Part shown: one piece after another, positions 40,572 through 48,875 of the stretch
Layout: every line of letters begins with the position of its first letter
Position numbering within the stretch: the stretch's first letter is position 1
From: Noviherbaspirillum pedocola
Lineage (GTDB): Bacteria > Pseudomonadota > Gammaproteobacteria > Burkholderiales > Burkholderiaceae_D
Assembly (NCBI RefSeq): GCF_016632335.1
Contig: NZ_JAEPBG010000015.1
Span: 62,001 to 126,000 of the forward strand
DNA length: 64,000 bases
Reading direction: 5' to 3'
The notes under the pieces: generated by a model
The model's input: the letters and a program-made list of their open reading frames with translations, nothing else
The model's database searches: none
Told to the model about the DNA's origin: nothing
Position numbers and translations under genes: made by a program

Positions 40572-40781
40572 TTAGCCCTTTGCACCAGCTGTCTTGACGA
40601 ACTTGTACACGAGCTTGTCGCCCTTGTTATCAGGTCCTTCGACGGTGGCATTGGTCAACTCGGGAAACGTGGCAGAGTAAATGTCACGCACTTCGTCGAC
40701 GCTGAGGTTGTTTCCCGGGCACGGGAGTTCCGTTCCGTTGTAGGCAAATACGCGGGTCAGGGTTTGGACTTGGAGAGACAT
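40572..40781 (-). CDS. PRTRC system protein C, ubiquitin-like
   Basis: A 69-aa protein of the PRTRC C family, predicted to take a beta-grasp ubiquitin-like fold: VQTLTRVFAYNGTELPCPG, then helix SVDEVRDIYSATFPEL, then TVEGPDNKGDKLVYKF. Ends in a single glycine (GAKG) rather than Gly-Gly, so it may need no JAB trimming or use a lone Gly for activation. AGAGGA precedes the start. Candidate modifier for the ThiF/B pair. Confidence 0.85.
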   Translation of the reverse strand: MSLQVQTLTRVFAYNGTELPCPGNNLSVDEVRDIYSATFPELTNATVEGPDNKGDKLVYKFVKTAGAKG

Positions 40782-40795
40782 CGTGGTTTCCTCTG

Positions 40796-41248
40796 TTAAG
40801 CAAAAATGTTGATTGCGGATTGGCCAACATCGGCCGTTGCTGCGGGCGCTGCACCATCGCTGGTGGCAGTGCTCTGGGTGTCGTCCTGCCCGTCATCGTC
40901 GTCGCTGGTGGAAGCCGGCGCTGATGCGGTGCTGGTCTTCGCTCCCTTCTTGATGGCGCTGGCGGCCTTGGCTGCGGATTCCTTGCGGCCCGCTTCCAGG
41001 ACTGCCGTGGTGGCTTCCACTTGTTCCACGACCGAAAGACGCTTGGTCGAGAACTGCGCGAGCGCCTCCACAAAACCCGCATCCAGCTCCTCGGCGGTGC
41101 CGGTGAGCTTCAGCGGCTGCGCCAGTGCCGCGCAGTCGCCTGCGGTGGGCTTGGGCATCACGACCACGGTCAGGTCGTTTCCCTGGCCGGTAATGCTCAT
41201 GGTCAGGGACGGGCTTTGGGACAGCAGCTGCTTGAGTGCGACAAACAT
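40796..41248 (-). CDS. PRTRC system protein E
   Basis: A 150-aa protein. The N-terminal part (MFVALKQLLSQSPSLTMSIT, then VVVMPKPTAGDCAALAQPL) is typical of the family; the C-terminal half is a low-complexity Ala/Ser/Thr/Asp tail, probably disordered. Follows ParB by 86 nt; AAAGGAA upstream. Function unknown. Confidence 0.8.
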   Translation of the reverse strand: MFVALKQLLSQSPSLTMSITGQGNDLTVVVMPKPTAGDCAALAQPLKLTGTAEELDAGFVEALAQFSTKRLSVVEQVEATTAVLEAGRKESAAKAASAIKKGAKTSTASAPASTSDDDDGQDDTQSTATSDGAAPAATADVGQSAINIFA

Positions 41249-41334
41249 GGGATTTCCTTTGGATTGAATTGCGTTGCGCCCGGATGGGCATTGGAGAGAG
41301 GGGAAACGAGAACGGCGGCTGCCGTTCCCGGTTG

Positions 41335-43035
41335 TTACTTGGTGTATTGCATCGAGCGGGGAACGCGTCCCTTGTACTCGAAACCTTCCACCTTCAGCAG
41401 GGCTTTGATGATGTCGTCTTTCTTCTGGCCGAGCACCTTGGAGAAGTTCTTTCCAAGGACCGCCTTCAGGCCGATTTCTTCACACAGCACCTCGATTTCG
41501 CTCTTGGTGAGCAGGTCCAGAAACTCACTGTTCAACTGCCAGTGATTTTTCAGGTCCAGTTCCAGGAACTGCATGATTTCGACCAGGCGCCGCTCTTCGA
41601 TGGCATCCATCGCCGAGGCAGCGATTCCCATCGTCATCATCTTGCGATACTCCTCCGAGAGCGTGCCCGCGGCATCGATCGCCTTGGTCAAACCCATGCA
41701 CGAGAAGCTTTCTTTAGTGCCGCTCATCTTGCCGAGGGCTTCGGAGAGCTTGCCGCTGCTGACGTGCCGGAATTCACCGGTCGCCGCCATCGACAGCATC
41801 ACCAGCAGGTTCTTCTCCGGGTTTTGCATCAGCTCCTTCTTGGTGAAGGTGCGCCATTGCTTGACCCGGTATTCCTTGACGCGATTCGAGTCCTGCACCG
41901 TGGTCGGCGCAGTCGTCGTCTTCGTCGTGGAAGCGGTCGTTGCTGCTGCGGTGGTCTTCGCCGTGCTGGCCGAGGACTGCGCTGCGGTTGCCGGTTGCTT
42001 CTCCGTTGCCGGAGCCGCCGCCTTTTCCGCTGCTTTTTCCGCCGCGATGCGCTTGGCGACCATCTTGCTGTTGCACGCCGTATCGAAGCACTGGTTCTTG
42101 TACATCTTCCCCATGGCATCCGGTATGGCGCTGACTGCGGCACCGTAGTTCTTGCAGGCGCGGCAGGCTTTCGCCTGTTCCTCACCCACACCGGTAGCGC
42201 CTTCAGCAACCAGCTTGATGATCGTGTACTGGTCGCCCGGTCGCACAATCCTGACTTCGGGGAATTCGTCGGCGAGCGACTCCTTCCTCTTGATCAGTTC
42301 CGCTTCGGTTTTCTCGGTATAACAAGCGCCGTTGGTGCAGGAGCCTGTACTGACCGCTTCGCCGAAGAGCGCTTGCTGGTTGTCGGAGTTGTGCTGGCAG
42401 CCAGCGCAGTCCGACTTGTCGAAGATCGCCGCTGCCATGCTCTTGGAGATGCTTTGCAGCTGCTGCTTGACCGCCGCGACCGTCAGGTTGTGCTCGAGGA
42501 TGGCCGATAGCGCCTTGTCCTGCACCGCCTTTTCGGCTGCTGCGAGCAGCTCCGCATGACCGAGCTGGATCTTGCGCTCGTTCAGGGCGGTGCGAACCGC
42601 TTCCGAACAGTTGGTCAGCGCCAGCCGCTTGATCAGCGTGGCGCGGGACCAGCCCAGACGCTTGGCTGCCTCGTCGTGGTCACCGGCACAGCTTCCCAAC
42701 ACGCGGGCGGCTGCGACAGCTTCCTCGGTCGGCGACATCTGCGCACGCTGCACGTTTTCGATCAGGGCGACTTCGTCAGCCTCGGCGTCGGTCATATCCT
42801 TGACCAGTACCGGGATTTCGTAGTCGTCACCCTTGACCTTTTTTGCGGCGCGATAGCGGCGTTCGCCAGCCACCAGTTGGTACGCATCCCCGAAAGGACG
42901 AACCAAAATGGGCTGGATCACGCCTTGCGCTGCCACCGACGCTTCGAGTTCCGCCATTTCTGCCGGGTCGAAGTAGGTGCGCGGGTTACGGCCCATGGAA
43001 ATCAGGCTGAGGGACACCAAAGAGGGATGAGTCAT
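41335..43035 (-). CDS. PRTRC system ParB-family protein
   Basis: A 566-aa ParB-related protein. ParB/sulfiredoxin-type domain: MGRNPRTYFDPAEMAELEASV and VAGERRYRAAK, with a helix-turn-helix region following (LGWSRATLIKRLALTN). The centre has a cysteine-rich zinc-like region (CAGCQHN, CTNGACY, ACRACKNYG, CFDTACN), a hallmark of the PRTRC ParB and not of partition ParBs. Start at 43035 fixed by GGAG. No ParA is adjacent and I see no parS. First gene of the operon, with a strong copy of the bipartite element. Confidence 0.9.
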   Translation of the reverse strand: MTHPSLVSLSLISMGRNPRTYFDPAEMAELEASVAAQGVIQPILVRPFGDAYQLVAGERRYRAAKKVKGDDYEIPVLVKDMTDAEADEVALIENVQRAQMSPTEEAVAAARVLGSCAGDHDEAAKRLGWSRATLIKRLALTNCSEAVRTALNERKIQLGHAELLAAAEKAVQDKALSAILEHNLTVAAVKQQLQSISKSMAAAIFDKSDCAGCQHNSDNQQALFGEAVSTGSCTNGACYTEKTEAELIKRKESLADEFPEVRIVRPGDQYTIIKLVAEGATGVGEEQAKACRACKNYGAAVSAIPDAMGKMYKNQCFDTACNSKMVAKRIAAEKAAEKAAAPATEKQPATAAQSSASTAKTTAAATTASTTKTTTAPTTVQDSNRVKEYRVKQWRTFTKKELMQNPEKNLLVMLSMAATGEFRHVSSGKLSEALGKMSGTKESFSCMGLTKAIDAAGTLSEEYRKMMTMGIAASAMDAIEERRLVEIMQFLELDLKNHWQLNSEFLDLLTKSEIEVLCEEIGLKAVLGKNFSKVLGQKKDDIIKALLKVEGFEYKGRVPRSMQYTK

Positions 43036-43096
43036 TTCAATTCTCCAATCAGTTAGTCGTTGAGTACCGGCGGATGCCGGATTACGCGTTGCTCTT

Positions 43097-43115
43097 GGGG
43101 ATGCGAAACACGCGG
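43097..43115 (-). promoter_or_regulatory. Bipartite backbone element, copy 9 (PRTRC operon)
   Basis: Minus strand CCGCGTGTTTCGCATCCCC, 13 nt, TAATCC, then a CCGGC/GCCGG hairpin. 62 nt upstream of 43035; closely matches copy 8. Confidence 0.65.
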
Positions 43116-43247
43116 TGATAACCGTGGAGAAAGGAACGGACGGAAGCGGGGACACAATGCGGGGGAAATGGCCGGCGATTTGCGCTATGGCAATCGAGCG
43201 CAGTCAAACGCATGTATATTTGCCAATGATTTTTTCAGAGGAACGTA

Positions 43248-43586
43248 ATGGATGTATCAGATGAAAGCCCTGCGCCTGACCACTTCAATCCGGACAACCT
43301 GCTGGACTTCTTGATCAAGAGACTGGGATTGAAGAACGACGCCGCGCTGTCGCGTGCGCTGGAAGTCGCCCCGCCGGTCATCAGCAAGATTCGCCATCGC
43401 CGCATGCCGGTGGGCGCGTCGCTTCTGATCCGCATGCACGAAGTGTCTGACTTGCCGGTGGCCGAACTGCGCCGGCAATTGGGCGATCGCCGCAAGAAGT
43501 TCCGCATCAGCCCGCAGCAGGGCCTGCCGAAAGAGAAAGCGGATGAGACGCCGTCTGGTGGGTCTGAATCGAATGGTCAGGAGTAG
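43248..43586 (+). CDS. Cro/C1-type HTH regulator (112 aa)
   Basis: Divergent from the ParB operon. Helix-turn-helix DAALSRALEVAPPVISKIRH (about 27-46), then LLIRMHEVSDLPVAELRRQL and a charged tail. GAGGA lies 7 nt upstream. Its position makes it a candidate regulator of the PRTRC operon. Confidence 0.75.
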   Translation: MDVSDESPAPDHFNPDNLLDFLIKRLGLKNDAALSRALEVAPPVISKIRHRRMPVGASLLIRMHEVSDLPVAELRRQLGDRRKKFRISPQQGLPKEKADETPSGGSESNGQE

Positions 43587-43619
43587 CAGCGGCCGAATGC
43601 CACCCGCGTGTTTTCCCGG

Positions 43620-44381
43620 TTAACCGAGAAAGGGAAGCAGCCGGCGCGCGCCGGGAAGCTGCGCCTTCCTTTGCTCGAGCATCTTCACGCCGCCATACGC
43701 GAGCACGGCAATCGCTTGCAGGATGTCGCGCAGGTCGTCGTGACGCACCCCATTAAAATCCAGGCATGCGCCGCCCGTGCGCCGCGCAATCTCCTCGAAC
43801 ACGGTGCGGGCACGGTGATCGCCGCTGGAAGCGTCGTGAAACATGATCGCCTTCACGCCGCGCAGCCGTAGCGCGTCAGCCGCGGCGAATGCGGCGTCGG
43901 CATCCTCTTCGAAACAGTCGCCGATGTAGATCAGCACTTTCACGCCGGTTTGTGAGCGTACTTTTTCCATCAGCGGCACCAGCATTGTCGGCCCGGCCTG
44001 GCAGTGGACCGACGCCGCCTTGTCCCGGAACAGCGCGCTATCCGACGAAAACTCGGTGAACGTATGCACCCTTCCACCGCCGTGCACCGCCAGCGCCACA
44101 TCCAGTTGACCAGGCAAGGCGGAGAATAGGCCATCGGTGACCTGACGGGCCGTATCCCATTCGGATTCGCGGCTGGCGGTGGCATCGAATGCGAAGACCA
44201 GCCGGGGGCGCTGCGATGGCGCAAGCGCGGCATGCAGCAGATCGCCTTTCGCCAGCCCTGATGCCAGGGGCTTTGCCGGCTTCGCCGCCCGGATGCGATC
44301 CAGTGCGGTTCCGTTCTTAGCGGGCCCGGACGGTTTGCCGATGCGCGCCGGCGGTTTCGGCGGTTCGTTGGATCGGCTCAT
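43620..44381 (-). CDS. VWA-domain protein
   Basis: A 253-aa protein with a von Willebrand A fold: MIDAS-like FAFDATASRESEWD (DxTxS form of DxSxS), then SVHCQAGPTMLVPLM and VLIYIGDCFEEDADAAF, the usual third MIDAS motif region. A Pro/Lys-rich N-terminal tail precedes it. The start overlaps the stop of the J-domain gene (ATGA), so the two are translationally coupled and probably act together. Confidence 0.85.
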   Translation of the reverse strand: MSRSNEPPKPPARIGKPSGPAKNGTALDRIRAAKPAKPLASGLAKGDLLHAALAPSQRPRLVFAFDATASRESEWDTARQVTDGLFSALPGQLDVALAVHGGGRVHTFTEFSSDSALFRDKAASVHCQAGPTMLVPLMEKVRSQTGVKVLIYIGDCFEEDADAAFAAADALRLRGVKAIMFHDASSGDHRARTVFEEIARRTGGACLDFNGVRHDDLRDILQAIAVLAYGGVKMLEQRKAQLPGARRLLPFLG

Positions 44382-45589
44382 GGTTCCCCTCTTTGCTGGC
44401 GGATGGTGCGATAGGCAGCGCTGGCCACACGGGCGAACCAGCCGCTGAAGTTGGCGACATCCGGATGGACCTTTTGCATGATTCGCCGGTAGGCCTTGGT
44501 GATCTCGTCCATTTGCGCATCCGGCGCCACGCCCAGCACCTCGTACGGGTCCGGCGTGACGGCTTCGCCCTGCTCGTCGCCGGCGGCGGAAGCGGCTGCC
44601 TGCTCCCGCCAGTCCGGCGCCATCACATCGAGATAGGCTTCCAGCAGATCGGCATCGACGTCCAGTTCACTTGTGCGCAGCGCGCCAAGCAGCGCGATCA
44701 GCTGGATGAGGCCGATGTCCGCCAGATCGGTGTCGGCGGCATGGCCAAGAAAGTCTTTCTTCAGCTTGCCGAAGAGTTGGTTGGCCGCATTAATCGTGAT
44801 GGCGATGATTTTTCCCTCATCGCCCGCCCGGCTTGGCCTGCCGGTCTTGCGCCGGGATACCACGTCGGACACGCCCAGCCAGCCGCACGCGCGCTCCAGG
44901 ATCTGGCGCTCGACTTCCTGCGAGACGCTGGAGAGCGGCCGCAACGCAGCAATCTGGCTGTCCTCGATCAGTGCGCCGTCAGCCGCCTGGAGGTGCTGCC
45001 ATAGGGTGTGTGCCCGTTGCAGGTCATCGGTCCACTCCTGCGCGGCGATGCGGGAAATCCAGAGGTATGCCGCATCGAGGCTGCCTTCCATGCCGATGGC
45101 CAGTTTGAAGGCGACTTCACCAAGCGTCACCGTGGTTGTCTTCTGCACGAGGATAAAGTCATCGCGCTCTTCCAGAAAACTCCCACCCGCTGCCAACGCC
45201 AGCTTGAACGGGTGGTCCGGAATGCGATCGCGCATCATGTCGTCCACTTCTTTCGGAGGCCGCGGCGGCTCGTTCGGATCGCGCCACAGGGTCCGTGGAT
45301 CCCGCACTTCCCAGATCGCCGCGCCCGGCGCTCCCGCGGGAACCTGCGCTTGCACGCGTCCCGGCAGGGCCTTTTTCGGCCGCACGCTTCGCACCATCAT
45401 GTCGAGGATGCTCGGCCCGACAACGAGCGGTTTGCCATCCACGCGCAGAGGGAGTCCAGCAATCTCTTTGCCGGTATAGGGCGAGGTCAGCGGCGTATCG
45501 GTTTTCCAGAGCAAATCGTGGCGAAGAAACTTCACCTGAACCCGCTTGTCGTTGCGGCGCACATCGGCGTACCGGGCATGCAGCGCCAT
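44378..45589 (-). CDS. Protein with C-terminal J domain, VWA partner
   Basis: A 403-aa protein from the ATG at 45589 (MALHARYADVRRNDKRVQVK; GAGGG upstream). The first ~330 residues are unrecognised. The C-terminal J domain carries PYEVLGVAPDAQMDEITKAY and the HPD motif (IMQKVHPDVANF), so it should stimulate a DnaK-type chaperone. Coupled to the VWA gene; together they could remodel a plasmid complex. No bipartite element upstream. Confidence 0.75.
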   Translation of the reverse strand: MALHARYADVRRNDKRVQVKFLRHDLLWKTDTPLTSPYTGKEIAGLPLRVDGKPLVVGPSILDMMVRSVRPKKALPGRVQAQVPAGAPGAAIWEVRDPRTLWRDPNEPPRPPKEVDDMMRDRIPDHPFKLALAAGGSFLEERDDFILVQKTTTVTLGEVAFKLAIGMEGSLDAAYLWISRIAAQEWTDDLQRAHTLWQHLQAADGALIEDSQIAALRPLSSVSQEVERQILERACGWLGVSDVVSRRKTGRPSRAGDEGKIIAITINAANQLFGKLKKDFLGHAADTDLADIGLIQLIALLGALRTSELDVDADLLEAYLDVMAPDWREQAAASAAGDEQGEAVTPDPYEVLGVAPDAQMDEITKAYRRIMQKVHPDVANFSGWFARVASAAYRTIRQQRGEP

Positions 45590-45718
45590 CGATTCCCTCT
45601 TTTTCTGATCGGTTCTGCTATCTCGACTCAGCGTAAAGGGGCTTTGCAGGCAAAAAAGGCATGCCTGCAAAAAGTTTGATTTTGCTCAGTTGCCTCCTGG
45701 AAGAAGTCATAATCGACT

Positions 45719-47344
45719 ATGAGATTGCATTATGTTGTGCCTGCCCTAACCGCTCTTTTCAACATGCATGGTTCCCTGTCGCGCCTGCGCAAGCTGCTCC
45801 GGCGTACCCATCACCTCCGGCCCAGGACCGTCCGGGCGGTGGCTTTCGCCTTCGTTGCGCTGGTAATCCTCTCTTTCGTCGGCGCCGAAGGCTGGAGCGT
45901 CTGGCAGGCGCGTCAAGATTGCCTGGACAGCGCCCGCGTGACCACGATAAACATGACGCGCGCCTTGACCCAGCACGCCAACGACACCATTCAGGCCGCC
46001 GATATCGCCCTGGTGGGCGTGGTTGAAGCGTTGGAAAACGACGGCATGGATGAAGCTGCCAAGCCGAACATCAAAACGCTGCTGCAGCGCACAGTCGTCA
46101 GGTTCCCGGCTTTAAATACCGTGTCGATCTATGACAGCCAAGGTCGAGGCCTGGCGACATCCCGTACGGTCATCACTGGCAAATTCGCGATACCCCGCCG
46201 GGAGTATTTTCGCTACCACGCCAGCCACGGGGACGCGACCGCCCACGTCAGCGAGCCGGTGCGCAGCGTGACCTCCGGGCAGTGGGTCTTGCCGGTGTCG
46301 CGCCGCATCAACCATCCTGACGGCTCCTTCGCCGGCGTAGCCGTGGCCACCATCGAAATCGACTATTTCGCGCAGTATCAGAACACGTTCGACATTGGCT
46401 CGAACGGCGCCATTCTCCTGATGATGGATAACGGCACGGTCATCGTGCGTCGTCCCTACGACCCGGCGCTCATCGGAGCCGACCTCAGCAAGGGTCGGCT
46501 TTACCGCGCTTACCTTAGAACGGGCGAGCAGGGAAGCACGGTGCTGACCGCGGTGCTGGATGGGAAGGAGCGGCTATACAACTACCAGCGGCTAGCGGAC
46601 TATCCCGTCATCGTTTCCAGCGCCCTGGCTGTCGACGATGTGCTGGCGCACTGGCGCGAAGACAAGCAACGCACCACGGCCATCGAAGCAGTCGTGCTGG
46701 CGGTGCTGTGCGTGGTGGGCTATCGGCTCATCCGGCTCATCGATGAACGTGAACGGGCGCAGGAGGAGCTGCGACAGGCCAAGGCCGCACTTGAGGTAAC
46801 GAACAAAACGCTGGAGCGCCTCTCTCTGCAAGACGCCCTGACCGGCTTGGGCAACCGGCGCCTGTTCGACACCGCGCTGGCCGAAGAATTTGCGCGGGCG
46901 GTGCGCGGCGGTACGTCGCTGGCGCTGCTGCTGATCGACGTCGACTGCTTCAAGCGCTACAACGACGAGTACGGCCATCCGGCCGGCGATGCCTGTCTGC
47001 GCCAGATCGGCGACGCATTGCTGCGCACCGGGAGCCGGCCAGGCGATGTGGCGGTGCGTTATGGCGGAGAAGAACTCGCCGTGTTGCTTCCCGATACGGA
47101 TGAAGCCGGCGCGATCGCGATGGGCGAACGGTTCCGAATCGCCATCCATGCTTTGGAGATGCTGCATGTGGGCAGTCCGATCGGGATGGTGACGGTGAGC
47201 GTCGGTGCCGCAGCTTGCGGTCCCGGTCTCGATTCTTCCTCCGCGCAATCGTTGGTCGATGCGGCCGATACGGCGCTCTACACCGCCAAGGAGGGCGGGC
47301 GCAACCAGGTGCGTGCTGCTGCCCCGCGCATCACAAATTGCTGA
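45719..47344 (+). CDS. Membrane diguanylate cyclase with periplasmic CACHE-like sensor
   Basis: A 541-aa protein. TM1 about 38-60, periplasmic double-CACHE-type domain (about 65-300; FPALNTVSIYDSQGRGLATS, DGSFAGVAVATIEIDYF), TM2 about 310-330, then GGDEF with YGGEELAVLLPDTDE (active GGEEL variant). Upstream of the motif is GSRPGDVAVR; no RxxD I-site is seen. An alternative start at 45764 lacks a better ribosome site. Makes c-di-GMP in response to a small ligand. Confidence 0.88.
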   Translation: MRLHYVVPALTALFNMHGSLSRLRKLLRRTHHLRPRTVRAVAFAFVALVILSFVGAEGWSVWQARQDCLDSARVTTINMTRALTQHANDTIQAADIALVGVVEALENDGMDEAAKPNIKTLLQRTVVRFPALNTVSIYDSQGRGLATSRTVITGKFAIPRREYFRYHASHGDATAHVSEPVRSVTSGQWVLPVSRRINHPDGSFAGVAVATIEIDYFAQYQNTFDIGSNGAILLMMDNGTVIVRRPYDPALIGADLSKGRLYRAYLRTGEQGSTVLTAVLDGKERLYNYQRLADYPVIVSSALAVDDVLAHWREDKQRTTAIEAVVLAVLCVVGYRLIRLIDERERAQEELRQAKAALEVTNKTLERLSLQDALTGLGNRRLFDTALAEEFARAVRGGTSLALLLIDVDCFKRYNDEYGHPAGDACLRQIGDALLRTGSRPGDVAVRYGGEELAVLLPDTDEAGAIAMGERFRIAIHALEMLHVGSPIGMVTVSVGAAACGPGLDSSSAQSLVDAADTALYTAKEGGRNQVRAAAPRITNC

Positions 47345-47698
47345 AGCTGAGACAGGACCCATAAGGCCCTCGACCAACATATCTCATAATCGTTTATGAA
47401 TTATGTTGAAGGGAGTGAAAGGCTTCCTTACGCGGGTAAGCGGGGCTGCCCGCACAAACTCACGGGTGGCTGAATTCACATCACGTTCCCGCAAAATTCT
47501 TGCGCATTCGCGCGCTGCCTGTGGATAACCCTACAAAGCGCCAGTAAAATAGATTCCGTTGCCTGCAATCAAGCGCAGAGCAGCGCGTCGTCGAAAGGCG
47601 AAAGGGGTGTCGGTAAAAAGAGAAACGGCACCCGGGACCTGGACAGTTCGGGTGCCGCTTTTTGCCGAAATCTTCACCCCGGAAAGGAGGGGTGAGCG
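47345..47698 (+). other. Intergenic region with terminator (47626-47663)
   Basis: Contains CGGCACCCG/CGGGTGCCG with five T (47626-47663), a + terminator with no protein gene directly before it other than the GGDEF gene 280 nt upstream. A TTGCGC-N17-GGATAA box pair around 47500-47530 may drive a short RNA ending here. Confidence 0.5.
47674..47695 (+). promoter_or_regulatory. RBS-occluding hairpin TCACCCC/GGGGTGA
   Basis: Perfect 7-bp arms with an 8-nt loop; the second arm contains the Shine-Dalgarno AGGAGGGG of the 29-aa ORF. In the RNA this would hide the ribosome site. Confidence 0.6.
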
Positions 47699-47788
47699 AT
47701 GACGGTAAAGATCAAGCTTGGTCGCTTCAGTTGTCACATCAGCATCGACAAGGCAGTCATCTTGGCTGTGCTGACATTCTGGTGTTGA
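47699..47788 (+). CDS. 29-aa hydrophobic-tailed peptide, possible type I toxin-like
   Basis: ATG at 47699, very strong but hairpin-occluded AGGAGGGG upstream, stop at 47788, then an intrinsic terminator (47795-47834). Basic start (MTVKIKLGRF) and hydrophobic C-terminus (KAVILAVLTFWC). Size, hydrophobic end, occluded RBS and tight terminators recall type I toxins, but no antisense RNA promoter is evident. Confidence 0.45.
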   Translation: MTVKIKLGRFSCHISIDKAVILAVLTFWC

Positions 47789-47794
47789 CGTTCC

Positions 47795-47834
47795 AAAGCC
47801 CTGTGAGCTGTGGCGGCTCGCGGGGCTTTTTTTG
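47795..47834 (+). terminator. Intrinsic terminator after the 29-aa ORF
   Basis: AAAGCCC...GGGCTTT stem with GAGC/GCTC inner pairing and seven T. Confidence 0.8.
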
Positions 47835-47991
47835 GAATGAGCCACTACCTAACAGAAAGTTTATAGAGAACTCGCGCTCACCTCAAGATTTTTCAAAATT
47901 TTGAACGCTTCGGTCATTCCCCAAGCACTCGTCCCGAATGGGGAGCGGGCGCGGTGGCCGACGCTTTACACCGGCTTGCCTTGCCTCTATG

Positions 47992-48007
47992 CTGTATGCA
48001 TATACAG
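47992..48007 (+). promoter_or_regulatory. LexA (SOS) box
   Basis: CTGTATGCATATACAG, a perfect CTGT-N8-ACAG site, 36 nt upstream of the imuA start at 48043. Places the gene under DNA-damage control. Confidence 0.85.
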
Positions 48008-48042
48008 TTAAGATGCTGCATGTCATCGCGGCAGGCTCTGTC

Positions 48043-48789
48043 ATGGCTTTACCGAACAAAAAAATAACATCCATCGTCGATGCGCTGGATCAGCATATGG
48101 CGCAAGCGGTATGGCAAGCCAACCAGTTGGGCCATGCGCCAAGCCGCACGCTCAGCACGGGTTTCGCTGCGCTGGATGCGGAGCTGCCCGATGGCGGCTG
48201 GCCGCACTCGACATTGACCGAGCTGCTGCTCCAGAAACATGGCATTGGCGAGATGCGATTGTTGCGCCCCGCCCTTGCGGCGCTGGCCAAAACCCGGCGC
48301 GTGGCGCTGCTGGCGCCGCCTTTCACGCCGCACATCGCAACCTGGAGCGGATGGGACATCGATGCCGAGCAGCTGTTGCTTCTGAACGCGACCCGGACCT
48401 CGGACGCGCTATGGGCGGCGGAACAGGTGCTTCACAATGGCAGCTGCGGCGCGGCGATCCTGTGGCAGAAAGACGTCAAGCCCGAGGCGCTACGCCGCCT
48501 GCAACTCGCAGCGCAGGCATCGGACACCGTGTTCTGGCTGGTGCGCCCCGCCACCGCGCAACAGAATCCGTCCCCCTCCCCTTTACGCCTCCTGCTGCAA
48601 GCAGCTCCCGCGGGCGTGGAAGTGCAAGTCGTGAAGCGGCGCGGCCCGCTGCATGAAGGCACGGTGTTCGTCCAGCTGCTGGAAGGCGAGATCGGCGACC
48701 TCGATCCGAGGCGCGCGGCCGCTCACACGTCAGGCGAGCCTGCCAGCGCTGAGCGACCGCCGCATCGACCGGCGCTGCGCGCCGTCTGA
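48043..48789 (+). CDS. imuA: ImuA, SOS mutagenesis accessory protein
   Basis: A 248-aa RecA-like protein of the ImuA family (LGHAPSRTLSTGFAALDAEL, WPHSTLTELLLQKHGIGEMR, RVALLAPPFTPHIATW). ImuA works with the Y-family-like ImuB and DnaE2 in damage-induced mutagenesis. Here imuB and dnaE2 do not follow; the next gene is on the other strand, so this is an orphan that would need host partners. A start at 48013 is possible but has a poorer ribosome site. A perfect LexA box lies upstream. Confidence 0.85.
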   Translation: MALPNKKITSIVDALDQHMAQAVWQANQLGHAPSRTLSTGFAALDAELPDGGWPHSTLTELLLQKHGIGEMRLLRPALAALAKTRRVALLAPPFTPHIATWSGWDIDAEQLLLLNATRTSDALWAAEQVLHNGSCGAAILWQKDVKPEALRRLQLAAQASDTVFWLVRPATAQQNPSPSPLRLLLQAAPAGVEVQVVKRRGPLHEGTVFVQLLEGEIGDLDPRRAAAHTSGEPASAERPPHRPALRAV

Positions 48790-48830
48790 GCCGCTGCAGC
48801 TCACTGCTCCTCAAAAATTTCAGAAAAAAA

Positions 48831-48865
48831 AGGCCCTCATCTCTACCGAAAGAGAATGAGGGCCT
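48831..48865 (-). terminator. Intrinsic terminator
   Basis: AGGCCCTCAT/ATGAGGGCCT stem and eight-base T-run on the minus strand. Confidence 0.85.
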
Positions 48866-48875
48866 GTGCACGTTG

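Noticed and set aside
43036-43247. parS site next to ParB
   Set aside because: No consensus-like 16-bp palindrome was found between ParB and the HTH gene.
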